From assembly GCF_017354985.1 (NCBI RefSeq), contig NZ_CP071501.1:639501-703500 (forward strand): 64,000 nt of DNA, written 5' to 3'. This DNA comes from Shewanella cyperi. Its GTDB lineage: Bacteria; Pseudomonadota; Gammaproteobacteria; Enterobacterales; Shewanellaceae. This document shows, piece by piece, positions 52,474 to 61,341 of the stretch (its first letter is position 1; each line of letters opens with the position of its first letter). The translations under genes and the position numbers were made by a program. The notes below the pieces were generated by a model, which was not told the origin of the DNA, ran no database searches, and saw nothing but the letters and a program-made list of their open reading frames with translations.

Positions 52474-53841
52474 ATGGCAAACACCGGGCTTTCCGCCTCC
52501 GAAAAAAGAGTGGCCTTTTCACTGGCCAGCGTATTTGGCCTGCGTATGATGGGCCTGTTTATGATCATGCCCGTATTCGCGCTTTATGGTCAGCACCTGA
52601 CGGGGTACTCCCCCCTGTGGGTCGGCATTGCTATAGGTGCCTACGGCCTGACCCAGGCGCTGTTGCAGATCCCCATGGGCATTTTGTCGGATAAATACGG
52701 TCGCAAGCCGGTGATCCTGGCGGGTCTGTTGCTGTTCGCCTTCGGCAGCCTGGTGGCCGCCATGGCCGACAGTATTTACGGTGTGGTGCTGGGAAGGGCA
52801 TTGCAGGGCATGGGCGCCATAGCCGCGGCCGTGCTGGCGCTGGCGGCGGATTTGACCCGTGACGAGCAGCGCACCAAGGTGATGGCCGTTATCGGCATGT
52901 GCATAGGTTTCTCCTTTGCCCTGTCGCTGCTGGTGGGCCCCATAGTGGCACAGCATCTGGGGCTCACTGGTTTGTTTATGTTGACCGCCGGCCTGGCGCT
53001 GCTGGGTATGCTGATAGTGCAGTTGCTGGTACCCAATCCCGTGACTCACGCCCCCAAGGGCGATACCGTGGCGGCGCCGGCCAAGCTGTGGCGCCTGCTG
53101 ACCGATGCCCAGCTGTTCCGCCTCGATGCCGGGATCTTTATCCTGCATCTGGTGCTGACCGCGGTGTTTGTGGCCTTGCCGCTGGATCTGGTGGATGCGG
53201 GGCTGGCCAAGGAAAAGCACTGGATGCTGTATTTTCCGGCCTTCGTCGGCGCCTTCTTCCTCATGGTGCCGCTGATCATCATCGGCGTGAAGCGCAAGAA
53301 TGCCAAGGGCATGTTCCAGCTGGCCTTGCTGCTGATGCTGGCCTCGCTGGCGGCCATGGCGCTGTTTTCCCACGAGCTGTGGGTACTGTCGGCGGCTGTG
53401 GTGCTGTTTTTCACCGGCTTCAACTACCTTGAGGCCTCGCTGCCGAGCCTGATCGCCAAGTTCTGTCCCGTAGGGGAAAAGGGCTCGGCCATGGGCGTCT
53501 ACTCCACCAGCCAGTTCTTCGGTGCCTTCTGCGGCGGTATTCTGGGAGGCAGTGCCTATCAGTTGCTGGGGGCGACCTGGGTGTTCTTCGCTGCCATGAT
53601 ACTGATGCTGTTGTGGTTGCTGCTGACCCTGGGGATGCAAAACCCCGTGATGCTCAAGAGCTACACCCTTGAGGCCCGGGTAGACGGCCGCGAGCAGGCC
53701 CGCGAGATGGCCAGCAGGTTGGCGGAATTGGCCGGTGTGGCGGAAGCCATTGTGGTGCTTGAGGAAAAAGTTGCCTATCTGAAAGTGGATGAGCATTTCG
53801 ATTTAAGAGAAGCCAGAGCTGTGTTAGGCTCTGCAGATTAA
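52474..53841 (+). CDS. yajR: MFS transporter, YajR-like
   Basis: 455 residues from MANTGLSASEKR. Twelve transmembrane helices of the major facilitator fold. Motif A 'GILSDKYGRKPVI' lies near residue 75. After the last helix, a ~65-residue cytosolic domain ('ARVDGREQAREMASRLAELA' ... 'KVAYLKVDEHFDLREA') resembles the YAM domain of E. coli YajR (454 residues). The substrate is unknown. It is divergent from uvrA and followed 34 bp later by ssb. Confidence 0.88.
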   Translation: MANTGLSASEKRVAFSLASVFGLRMMGLFMIMPVFALYGQHLTGYSPLWVGIAIGAYGLTQALLQIPMGILSDKYGRKPVILAGLLLFAFGSLVAAMADSIYGVVLGRALQGMGAIAAAVLALAADLTRDEQRTKVMAVIGMCIGFSFALSLLVGPIVAQHLGLTGLFMLTAGLALLGMLIVQLLVPNPVTHAPKGDTVAAPAKLWRLLTDAQLFRLDAGIFILHLVLTAVFVALPLDLVDAGLAKEKHWMLYFPAFVGAFFLMVPLIIIGVKRKNAKGMFQLALLLMLASLAAMALFSHELWVLSAAVVLFFTGFNYLEASLPSLIAKFCPVGEKGSAMGVYSTSQFFGAFCGGILGGSAYQLLGATWVFFAAMILMLLWLLLTLGMQNPVMLKSYTLEARVDGREQAREMASRLAELAGVAEAIVVLEEKVAYLKVDEHFDLREARAVLGSAD

Positions 53842-53875
53842 TATGCGTTAACGTGCAAAATTGCAGGAGAGATTG

Positions 53876-54577
53876 ATGGCCAGTCGTGGTGTGAATAAGG
53901 TGATTCTGGTAGGCAACCTGGGACAAGATCCCGAAGTTCGCTATATGCCCAATGGCAACGCCGTTGCCAATATCACAGTTGCCACCAGCGAAAGCTGGAA
54001 AGACAACCAGGGTCAGCAACAGGAACGCACCGAGTGGCACAGGGTGGTTATGTTCGGCAAGCTGGCCGAAATTGCCGGTGAATACCTGCGCAAGGGCTCC
54101 CAGGTGTACCTGGAAGGCAAGCTGCAGACCCGTAAGTGGAAAGATCAGAACGGCCAGGACAGATACACCACAGAGATAGTGGTCGATCAGAGCGGCAGCA
54201 TGCAGATGCTCGGTGGTCGTGCCCAAGGTCAAGGTCAAGGTCAGGGCGCCCCCATGGGTGGTCAAGCTCAAGCTGGCCAGCAGGGTGGTTACAGTGCCCC
54301 GGCTCAGAACCAATACGCTGCAGCGCCACAACAGGGCGGTTACAGTGCCCCGGCTCAGGGTGGTTATCAGCAACCTCAACAAGCTCAGCCGCAGGCTGGT
54401 TTTGGTCAGGCACCTCAGCAGGGCGCCTATCAGCCCAAGCCACAACAGGCGGCTCCGGCTTATCAGCCACAGCAGGCCCCACAGCAGCGCCCAGCGCCCA
54501 AGCCGCAGGCCCAGCCACAACAGCAAAGCTATACCCCGGATCTGGATGACGGCTGGGACGATGATATCCCGTTCTAA
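53876..54577 (+). CDS. ssb: Single-stranded DNA-binding protein
   Basis: 233 residues from [16 protein letters not shown], preceded by GGAGAG. The N-terminal OB-fold (about 1-110, '[20 protein letters not shown]' and '[19 protein letters not shown]') precedes a long Gln/Gly/Pro-rich linker with repeats ('GGYSAPAQ' several times). The acidic tip DDDIPF binds partner proteins. Linker longer than E. coli SSB (178 residues). The gene coats ssDNA in replication, repair and recombination. Terminator follows. Confidence 0.96.
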   Translation: MASRGVNKVILVGNLGQDPEVRYMPNGNAVANITVATSESWKDNQGQQQERTEWHRVVMFGKLAEIAGEYLRKGSQVYLEGKLQTRKWKDQNGQDRYTTEIVVDQSGSMQMLGGRAQGQGQGQGAPMGGQAQAGQQGGYSAPAQNQYAAAPQQGGYSAPAQGGYQQPQQAQPQAGFGQAPQQGAYQPKPQQAAPAYQPQQAPQQRPAPKPQAQPQQQSYTPDLDDGWDDDIPF

Positions 54578-54601
54578 CCGGTCAATGACCCAAGTGAATG
54601 A

Positions 54602-54632
54602 CAAACCCCGCCAATGCGGGGTTTGTTTTTTC
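54602..54632 (+). terminator. Terminator after ssb
   Basis: ACAAACCCCGC-CAAT-GCGGGGTTTGT followed by T-run. Confidence 0.92.
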
Positions 54633-54660
54633 TGTTTCCAGTGGCTTGTAAGCTATGGGA

Positions 54661-55434
54661 TCAGTGTTCTTCGTGGCCATCGGCCAGGTAGACGTGGTGC
54701 AGGGTCAGGGTGCCGTCCTCTTCCGCTTCGGCCCAGATTTCGAAGTGCTCGTTACCATAGATCCTGTGTCCCAGTCCGAAGGCCCTGGAGTTGCATTTCC
54801 TGCCCTTACAAGTGCTGGGGGGCTCGGAGCCTGTGGCATAGCTGTTGTAACTATCTAAGTGACCGTAGATCGTTGCCAGTTCCTCGTAGTCGTGGGCATT
54901 TGGCCATTGACTGTTAATGTCCGAACTGTAGTCCATGCATGTACCCTGGCTGGTGCCGTCTTCGCTGGTGTGGCCGAGACCAAACACATGACCCACTTCC
55001 TGGCACATGACGTGGTTCTTTTCTTCCGATGTCCAATACCAGCTGTAGCTGTCGTTCATCTTGGCTGTGCCCTTGGTGATATGGCCCGAGCTGTCGAGGT
55101 TGATGGACGCCAGGCCCAACCAGCCATTTTGGCCATAGGCCGCATTACAGACCCGCATCTGACCGGTCACCATGGAGCAGCGTTTGCGGGTGCGGGAGTC
55201 AGTTTCACCCTGCACCGGTGTCAGGCTCAAGACTTTGGATGCGTTCCAAGCGTTCACGGTAGCGTCCAATTCACTGCTCCATTCGGGACTGGTGCTGTCT
55301 ACAACAATAAGCGGTAATGGGTTGGAGGTTCTTGCCCAGTGATAGTTGTTCCAGCTGTGTGTGGCCGAGGCCAAGCCTGAGAGCATTAATCCCGGAAGTA
55401 TTAATGCCAAGGCGAGTTTCTGTTGTTGCTTCAT
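54661..55434 (-). CDS. Exported matrixin-like metalloprotease with variant zinc motif
   Basis: 257 residues from MKQQQKLALALILPG (Sec signal, cut near 'LASA'). The zinc-site region reads 'MCQEVGHVFGLGH' near 160, i.e. (H→Q)ExxHxxGxxH: the first ligand His is Gln (CAG). A Met-turn-like 'CMDYSSD' follows. Flanking Cys residues (CSM, CNAAY, MCQE, TCMDY) suggest disulfides. It is probably a secreted protease or an inactive relative. The gene stands alone, convergent with ssb. Confidence 0.7.
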   Translation of the reverse strand: MKQQQKLALALILPGLMLSGLASATHSWNNYHWARTSNPLPLIVVDSTSPEWSSELDATVNAWNASKVLSLTPVQGETDSRTRKRCSMVTGQMRVCNAAYGQNGWLGLASINLDSSGHITKGTAKMNDSYSWYWTSEEKNHVMCQEVGHVFGLGHTSEDGTSQGTCMDYSSDINSQWPNAHDYEELATIYGHLDSYNSYATGSEPPSTCKGRKCNSRAFGLGHRIYGNEHFEIWAEAEEDGTLTLHHVYLADGHEEH

Positions 55435-55661
55435 AATCTGTTCCCGCAATTGACCGGTTTCGCAGAGGGGGTTGCCCTGTCCTTGGCCGCACTAACTCTG
55501 CAGGAGTCTTTTAACCATAGCCAAAAGTACGCACTTTGCTAGCAGCAAGGCGGCTGGGATATGGGTCTTTAATGCCGGTCAGCGCATGGCTGTCGGCATA
55601 TTGGGATAATCGGGAAGCGCAGCGCCAGGTCGGGCCTAGCGAGGATGTAAGGAGGGTGGCT

Positions 55662-56069
55662 TTAGTTGCCGCTGTCTTTCAGGGAACGCAACAGCAGCCC
55701 CAGGCCGCCAACGGCGAGCACTAGTATGACTATGAGGTCAAAGGCCGTCATGGCACGCAAGTGGAAATGCACCGAGGATATGACGCCAAACACCAGAGCC
55801 ACCAGGGAGCCTATTCCAAGCAGCCAGCCCAAGGGATTCTTGGCGTTGAAGAAGATGATGCCAATTCCAAACATGAAGGGGAGCATTATCATGCCGCCGG
55901 TAATGCCGTAATTGCCGCCCCAGGCCGAGATGCCATACAGTCTGGCACCCAGGCCAAAGCTTGAGGTCACACTGATGGCATTGAGCAGCAGGTATACACC
56001 GCCGCAGAGCATGATAAGGCCGATAAAAAATTGTCCTATGCCACCGGACGTTCCACCCGCTCCATTCAT
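55662..56069 (-). CDS. Small multi-pass membrane protein
   Basis: 135 residues from ATG 56069 with AAGGAAGC upstream. Four hydrophobic helices (about 10-30, 50-75, 82-102, 108-128) and Gly-rich loops ('GARLYGISAWGGNYGITGG'). No family is recognised. The ATG overlaps the TGA of the preceding small ORF by one base, which suggests translational coupling. Confidence 0.72.
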   Translation of the reverse strand: MNGAGGTSGGIGQFFIGLIMLCGGVYLLLNAISVTSSFGLGARLYGISAWGGNYGITGGMIMLPFMFGIGIIFFNAKNPLGWLLGIGSLVALVFGVISSVHFHLRAMTAFDLIVILVLAVGGLGLLLRSLKDSGN

Positions 56070-56251
56070 CACTTGCTTCCTTCTAAAAATCGGTACAGAT
56101 CACCGGGAACCTGTATCTTACACCAGTTGGCTAATCCTGTAGCAAGTGGTTGATTTAAATGTGTCATGGTAAGCAGGGAGACAAACAGGGACAGAAGGCT
56201 GATTAGCGTCAAGACTGCGACGGCAGACAAATAAAAAGCCCGCTCATGCAT
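56069..56251 (-). CDS. Possible small membrane protein upstream of the 135-residue gene
   Basis: 60 codons (MHERAFYLSAVAVLTLISLL...), with one hydrophobic helix. The stop overlaps the next gene's ATG (TGATG), which favours a real coding unit. Against it, the first ATG lies in the loop of a terminator (56232-56266) and lacks a Shine-Dalgarno; the true start may be a later codon such as MTHLNQPL (56167). Confidence 0.4.
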   Translation of the reverse strand: MHERAFYLSAVAVLTLISLLSLFVSLLTMTHLNQPLATGLANWCKIQVPGDLYRFLEGSK

Positions 56252-56266
56252 AGGGCGGGCTTTTAC
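56232..56266 (-). terminator. Terminator of the diguanylate cyclase gene
   Basis: AAAAGCCCGC...GCGGGCTTTT with an 11-nt loop. It lies 270 bp beyond the GGDEF gene's stop on the minus strand and may be bidirectional. Confidence 0.75.
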
Positions 56267-56536
56267 TCTGATAACAAAAACAACATCTTGGATTCCAGAT
56301 TAGGCTGACAATTCACGGCCGCCAACCGTAGCCACTTGCAACTTACAAGTGTAACCGCATGACTGTCTTGCTTGCTGTATCTTGGACGCTTCACAATGTC
56401 ACTGTGTCATACGTCCTCGGGTTTTGCCGGTTACACTTTAAGACTAGAACCACTGTATATTTTGTGCAACCTTCGGGTGAAAAATAATGTGCCAGTACCC
56501 CAAGGAAAGGGGAATCTGCGCCCCTGGAGTACAGCG
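56267..56536. other. Spacer past the diguanylate cyclase gene
   Basis: About 270 bp with no gene recognised; a spurious 81-codon frame exists on the plus strand. Confidence 0.4.
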
Positions 56537-57460
56537 CTATACGCAAATCCGATTGCGACCTTGTTGTTTGGCCATATACAACAGCCGATCGGCCCGGCCT
56601 ATGACGTCTTCGAATGAGGCATCGCCGGCTGAGAATTGACTCAGGCCTCCGCTGATCCCTCTTTCTTTGATGGCGTCATTTGGGTTGTTGCGGGAGTGCA
56701 GTGGCTGTGAGCCCATGGCCGAGACGATTGCCAGTCGCAGCCGCTGCGCCAGGTGTTCGGCTTGTTCCACCGATGTCTGTGGCATCAAAATCACAAACTC
56801 ATCACCACCGTAACGGGCCGAAAAATCCTGTTCTCTGAGGTGTTTGCGACAGCAGTCGGCAATCAATCTCAGCACTCTGTCACCCATCAGGTGGCCACAA
56901 GAATCATTGATGGTCTTCAGGAAGTCCAAATCAAACAGCAGGATAGCTGTTTGGGTTTGGTAGCGTTGGAAAAGGGAGAACTGGTTGCGCAGCTGCACCA
57001 TTAAACTGCGCCTGTTATGTAATCCGGTTAATTCATCAATCTCGCTCTTGTGGCGCAGTTGGGCTTCCAGTTCGTGCCGGGCACTGATATTGCTGGCGAC
57101 CCACACCACGGCATCTTCTCCATCAATAGTAAAGTCCAATGCCTGTATGCGTCCTTCAAACCAGATAACAGTATCCGGCCCATCGTTTCCCAGCCCCTTC
57201 ACATCGGAGCCGGCCAAGCCATATTCCACCACCAGCAATTGGCGTGATGCCAGTGCCCGCTCAATCTGCAGCATGAACCAATCGGCCTTCTCCGGGATCA
57301 ACACATCCTCGATTTTTTGGCCGATCAGCATACTGCCGTCGTGATAATAGCGGCTGTCACTGCCACCAAGAATGTCGGCATAGCGGCCACTGCGGGTAAG
57401 AATGAATACAGGATCCGGCAGCGCCTTGAATATGGCCTGTTGTTGTTCGCTAGAGAACAT
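56537..57460 (-). CDS. PAS-GGDEF diguanylate cyclase
   Basis: 307 residues from MFSSEQQQAIFKALP, preceded by AGGAG; a longer frame to 57553 is rejected. N-terminal PAS sensor (about 1-130, 'ALPDPVFILTRSGRYADILG'), then the GGDEF domain ('ELTGLHNRRSLM', catalytic 'RYGGDEFVIL' near 215). It makes cyclic di-GMP from two GTP. No transmembrane segment, so the PAS domain likely senses a cytoplasmic signal. Divergent from the secreted-protein gene at 57636. Confidence 0.9.
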   Translation of the reverse strand: MFSSEQQQAIFKALPDPVFILTRSGRYADILGGSDSRYYHDGSMLIGQKIEDVLIPEKADWFMLQIERALASRQLLVVEYGLAGSDVKGLGNDGPDTVIWFEGRIQALDFTIDGEDAVVWVASNISARHELEAQLRHKSEIDELTGLHNRRSLMVQLRNQFSLFQRYQTQTAILLFDLDFLKTINDSCGHLMGDRVLRLIADCCRKHLREQDFSARYGGDEFVILMPQTSVEQAEHLAQRLRLAIVSAMGSQPLHSRNNPNDAIKERGISGGLSQFSAGDASFEDVIGRADRLLYMAKQQGRNRICV

Positions 57461-57635
57461 GGGACTCCTGGGACTCTGGGGGATTTTTATTAAGGTATGG
57501 TATTCCGATAAATTTGGAAAGCTCTTACCTGACAAGCTGTTGCCCCATAGCAATCACACCCGCCGCTTTGGCTGATATGGACTAGACTCTAATTCTTGGC
57601 TGCATCGGCAACCAAGCCTTAAGGAGGCTGTTTTT

Positions 57636-58208
57636 ATGAACATGTCAGCTTATATGGCAGGTACGCTGCTTATCGGCGTTGCCGGCCTGAGTGCTTCTGC
57701 CATGGCAGAAGATGAAAAAATGGGCGCCATGATGGACCCACAGATGAAGCAACAGATGCTGGACGATGCCCTGAGCGCGGCGCCACCCACCTTGCGTGAC
57801 AAGGTGACTGTGCTGGACTGGGACAAGAATGTATTGCAGCAAGGCAGTGTGGACTACACCTGCTTCCCGACACCGGCCCAGATGACGGGTAAGTCACCCA
57901 TGTGCATGGATGGTCCCTGGATGGAATGGGCCCATGCCTGGATGAACAAGCAACCCTTCGAGGCCAAGAGTATCGGCATTTCCTATATGCTGGCCGGCGA
58001 TGGCGGGGCCAGCAACACAGATCCCTACGCCGAAATGCAGACCCCGGATAATCAATGGATAGACGAGGGTCCCCACCTGATGATCATTACCCCGGACAAG
58101 GCGCTGCTGGACAGCCTGCCCACTGACCCCTATTACGGTGGTCCCTATGTCATGTGGAAGGGGACACCCTACGCCCACATCATGGTGCCTGTGGGGGCCA
58201 GGAAATAA
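57636..58208 (+). CDS. Periplasmic protein of unknown function
   Basis: 190 residues with a Sec signal (cut near 'SASAMA'). The mature part is Met- and acid-rich at the start ('EDEKMGAMMDPQMKQQML'), then a β-rich domain with 'DYTCFPTPAQMTGKSPMCMD' and 'PYVMWKGTPYAHIMVPV'. No catalytic motif. AAGGAGG lies 8 nt before the ATG. A strong terminator follows. Confidence 0.72.
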   Translation: MNMSAYMAGTLLIGVAGLSASAMAEDEKMGAMMDPQMKQQMLDDALSAAPPTLRDKVTVLDWDKNVLQQGSVDYTCFPTPAQMTGKSPMCMDGPWMEWAHAWMNKQPFEAKSIGISYMLAGDGGASNTDPYAEMQTPDNQWIDEGPHLMIITPDKALLDSLPTDPYYGGPYVMWKGTPYAHIMVPVGARK

Positions 58209-58210
58209 CA

Positions 58211-58238
58211 ACAAGCCCGGCGTTGCCGGGCTTTTTTT
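58211..58238 (+). terminator. Terminator after the 190-residue periplasmic protein gene
   Basis: AAGCCCGGC-GTT-GCCGGGCTT followed by T-run; it also overlaps the end of the convergent EamA gene. Confidence 0.93.
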
Positions 58239-59145
58239 AACTTCGCCTTGTCGTCTTGAGCCAGCTTTGGCCTATCCCGGCGGCGATGATCACAGCCGCG
58301 CCTCCCCATTGCAGTGTTGACATGGGTTCCTGAAACAAGATCCACCCAATCAGCAGTACAGTCACAGGTTCCAGATATGACAGGGTGCCGAAAATCCGCG
58401 CCGGCAGGGCGGCTATGGCCTGCACCGCAAATAGGATTGCCAAAAAGCCGGGAAACACGCCGGCAATCAACAGCCAGCCCCATTGCTCTCCCGTGGGATG
58501 TGGTTGTTCAAGCACCAGGGGCAGGGCGCACAGGGCGCCGGTCAGCAATTGCCAAAAGGTCTTGCCGTAAGCGTGCTGGCTGCGCGGAACCCGCTTATTG
58601 ACCAAAATAAAGCTGGCATAAGCACCGAGGCAGGCGAGTGCATACCACAGGCCCTGCTTTTGCCAGGCCGATGTGTCGAGGCGAAACTCCTGCAGCATGG
58701 CAAAACCGAAGAAGGCACCGCCGATGCACAGTAACATCCAGCGATTGAGGCGCTCGTGAAACACAAAGTGGGACACCAGTGCCGCCAGCGCCGGCGCCAG
58801 GTACACCAGCATGATGGCCAGCGACATGGGAATGGTTTCTATGGCTTTGAGAAAGCTCAGAATAAAGCCGGCCAACAGGGCGCCACCGGCAATGACCGCC
58901 GGATGGGGGCGGCGCCACAGATGGCGATTCCTGCGTTTGGGTAACAAAAACAGCAGTAAAATTATCGCACCCAGCGCCAGTCGATAAAAAGTGAGACTGG
59001 CAGCATCTATGCCACTGTAACGGGCGATGAGACCTATGGTGCCCATCAGGGCGGCAGACAGGGCTGCCATCAGATAAAACTGCATCCGGATACGACTTAA
59101 AGGAGAACAGGCAGACACTCTAGCGCCGGTGGATTTTTTGCTCAA
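58237..59145 (-). CDS. EamA/DMT-family transporter
   Basis: 302 residues from a TTG start behind AAGG; an internal ATG at 59085 (MQFYLMAALSAALMG) is an alternative. Ten hydrophobic helices in two EamA repeats ('FILSFLKAIETIPMSLAIML', 'LPARIFGTLSYLEPVTVLLI'). The second repeat has the usual 'LEP' motif. Drug/metabolite exporter or carrier; the substrate is unknown. It is convergent with the 57636 gene over a shared terminator. Confidence 0.85.
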   Translation of the reverse strand: MSKKSTGARVSACSPLSRIRMQFYLMAALSAALMGTIGLIARYSGIDAASLTFYRLALGAIILLLFLLPKRRNRHLWRRPHPAVIAGGALLAGFILSFLKAIETIPMSLAIMLVYLAPALAALVSHFVFHERLNRWMLLCIGGAFFGFAMLQEFRLDTSAWQKQGLWYALACLGAYASFILVNKRVPRSQHAYGKTFWQLLTGALCALPLVLEQPHPTGEQWGWLLIAGVFPGFLAILFAVQAIAALPARIFGTLSYLEPVTVLLIGWILFQEPMSTLQWGGAAVIIAAGIGQSWLKTTRRS

Positions 59146-59172
59146 GCTTGCCTTGGGGCTGAAACAGGAATT

Positions 59173-60120
59173 TTATTCAGGCTCTGGCTCGGATGGGGGA
59201 ATGGCAACACCGGGCTGGTTTTGCGGATTATCGCTGGCGGGCGTTTCCTCGTGCTCCATTGGCTTTGGCAACAGGCTCAGGGGCGCGGCGTCATAGGGCT
59301 TGGTTGGATTGGAAACCAAGGTCATATCATCCTGATACTTTTCATGCAGTTGTTGCCAGCTGCCATCGCTTTTGAGCTGTTTCAATCCCCTGTTGAAGTC
59401 ATCGCGAATACGTTCGCTTTGAAAGGCGAAGCGGTATTCTGTGGGAGGGAATATCTCGTGGTAGACAAGGGATTGCTGCAACTCGGCAGCATTCAAGGCA
59501 TTTTGCAACAGGGCCTGTTTGCGGTAGTAGTTGAAAATATGCCGGTCCATGACCACGGCATCCACCCTGTCCTTCATCAGCATGTACACCTGCAGTTGCT
59601 GGCGGGCGACCTCGCTGTATTCGTCATTGGCAGTCACAACCTGGCTGAATTCCGGCCCGAGCAGTACCGAGGCCCGCTGAAAGGCGACTATGCGTTTGTC
59701 CTTGAGATCGCGGATGCTATCAATCTTGAGCTGGTTCTTGGCCAGGCTGATGGCGCAGTTCTGGAACACTATGGCCACATCCGAGTAAAACACCTTGTCC
59801 ACCATGCCTTCGTGCACATTGATGATGCCGTCAAGCTTACCTTCCCGCAATTCATGGAAGGTGCGCGCCAGTGGCAGATAGGTGATGTTGACTCTGTGAC
59901 CCGAAGCGGCCAGGGCCATGTTGAGCAACTCCAGCTCCAGGCCGGTGTTGTTTTCCTGAATCACGTAGGGGGGAATAGAGAAGCTGACGCCTATGGTCAG
60001 TTCATCGGCATGGGTACCGGACAACATCAGTCCCAGCGACAGCGCCAGACCGCGCCTGGCGGATCTGCGTCGTAGCTTGTTTGCATGTCGGCGGGCGACC
60101 ATCCGCGCTTGATACGTCAT
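59173..60120 (-). CDS. Extracellular solute-binding protein, family 3-like
   Basis: 315 residues. An Arg-rich N-terminus and a Sec-type hydrophobic stretch (about 23-38) precede 'ELTIGVSFSIPPYVIQENNTG', the start of an SBP_bac_3 domain. 'GKLDGIINVHEGM' and 'DRVDAVVMDRHIF' are typical inner motifs. The tail is Pro/Glu-rich. No ABC permease or ATPase is adjacent, so it could be a stand-alone sensor-like binding protein of the kind common in Shewanella. Confidence 0.8.
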   Translation of the reverse strand: MTYQARMVARRHANKLRRRSARRGLALSLGLMLSGTHADELTIGVSFSIPPYVIQENNTGLELELLNMALAASGHRVNITYLPLARTFHELREGKLDGIINVHEGMVDKVFYSDVAIVFQNCAISLAKNQLKIDSIRDLKDKRIVAFQRASVLLGPEFSQVVTANDEYSEVARQQLQVYMLMKDRVDAVVMDRHIFNYYRKQALLQNALNAAELQQSLVYHEIFPPTEYRFAFQSERIRDDFNRGLKQLKSDGSWQQLHEKYQDDMTLVSNPTKPYDAAPLSLLPKPMEHEETPASDNPQNQPGVAIPPSEPEPE

Positions 60121-60293
60121 CTCAGGGAATTCCTCTGGGGAATGGGCCAGTAGCCTTTAATTATTTTAGCTCCATCCCTGGCGCATGGCATAAAGCTCCT
60201 TCAGGCCGGTCTTGCTGTCAAGCCGTCTGTTATGAAAATGTGAATTTCGATGGCTTTTGCTTAGCCCTGTCAGGGCTGCTCTCCATTTTTCGC

Positions 60294-60851
60294 CTAGAAA
60301 GAGGACCCCGGCTGGGCCAGAAAGGCCAGTTCCTCCTCGGTGGAACTGCGGCCCAATATGGCATTGCGGTGGGGATAGCGGCCGAACCTGTCTATGATGG
60401 CCTTGTGGCGCCGTTCAAATTCCAGGTTGCCGCGGGTGGCATCCTGATCGAACAATATCATGGCTGTTTCGTGGATAAGCGCCGATTCACTGTGCATATA
60501 GGGCATGTACAAAAAGGCCAGCCAGTCGGCCGGCAGCTGACGGTCGGCGCCCTGGGCCACCGCTTCCTGGGCCAGCACCAGCGCTATGGGATCGGCGGCA
60601 AAGGCTGCCGGGGTATCCCTGTGGATGTTGCGCGAAAACTGATCCAGCACCAGCACCTCCGCCAGTCGACCCTCGGCACTTGCCCGCCAGCTGAACAGCT
60701 CACCGCGGACAGCACTCTCAAGCAGGGCGCCAAAGCGGCTGCGGATCAAGTCGTCGAACCCGGGATCCTTGGCCCACCATTGTTTGGGGCTGATCTCGAC
60801 GAACCAGAAATGCAGCACAGCCTCGGCTTGAGGGGGAAGAGAGGTCGACAT
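60294..60851 (-). CDS. DUF924-family protein
   Basis: 185 residues from MSTSLPPQAEAVLHFWF, with AAGGAG upstream; the longer frame is rejected. DUF924 pattern: 'LHFWFVEISPKQWWAKDPGF', 'LVLDQFSRNIHRDTPAAFA', 'LAFLYMPYMHSESALI', 'RFGRYPHRNAILGR'. All-helical (TPR-like) fold. Function unknown. Divergent from the winged-helix gene. Confidence 0.88.
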   Translation of the reverse strand: MSTSLPPQAEAVLHFWFVEISPKQWWAKDPGFDDLIRSRFGALLESAVRGELFSWRASAEGRLAEVLVLDQFSRNIHRDTPAAFAADPIALVLAQEAVAQGADRQLPADWLAFLYMPYMHSESALIHETAMILFDQDATRGNLEFERRHKAIIDRFGRYPHRNAILGRSSTEEELAFLAQPGSSF

Positions 60852-60966
60852 CTGTTGCTCCTTGCCAATCACAGCTTGAGCCCTATTGGACTTTTGTCTT
60901 GGCCTATTGGTTATGGGCTGAAAATAAAGTAGTTTTAAGGCATATCCAGCTATGGGAGCCTGCTCA

Positions 60967-61269
60967 ATGCCTGTCGTACCCGAGGTCAGTAAAGCCCATA
61001 AGGCTTTTCTGCGCAAACTCTATCTGGCACACCTGATGGATGATGCCCGCCACAACCTGTTGTCCCTTGGCAAACTCACCGGCATGCCGCGCCGCACCCT
61101 GCAGGATGCCATCGCCAGCTTCGGCGATCTGGGGATCAAGGTGGAATTCGTCCAGGATGGCGAGCGCCACAATGCCGGTTACTACAAGGTGCTGACCTGG
61201 GGGCCCATCAGCAGTGCCTGGGTGGACACCCATGTGGACGATATTCGCGCCTTGTTAACGACCGAGTGA
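60967..61269 (+). CDS. Small winged-helix protein
   Basis: About 100 residues from MPVVPEVSKAHKAFLRKL (a frame five codons longer exists). Helix-turn-helix region 'LLSLGKLTGMPRRTLQDAIA' (about 32-52) and a wing-like 'VEFVQDGERHNAGYYKVLTW'. Possibly the HTH_43-type winged-helix group; no regulon is known. Conserved-looking, no partner. Confidence 0.75.
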   Translation: MPVVPEVSKAHKAFLRKLYLAHLMDDARHNLLSLGKLTGMPRRTLQDAIASFGDLGIKVEFVQDGERHNAGYYKVLTWGPISSAWVDTHVDDIRALLTTE

Positions 61270-61341
61270 CAGTGGTTTAAGGCAATCATCTGGCTCGGCT
61301 ATACTTTGCCGGAACGCCCTGGCCATCCGGATAAAGCAGGC

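Noticed and set aside
52519..53796. 425-codon open frame antisense to the yajR-like gene
   Set aside because: Gln/His-rich shadow of a membrane protein.
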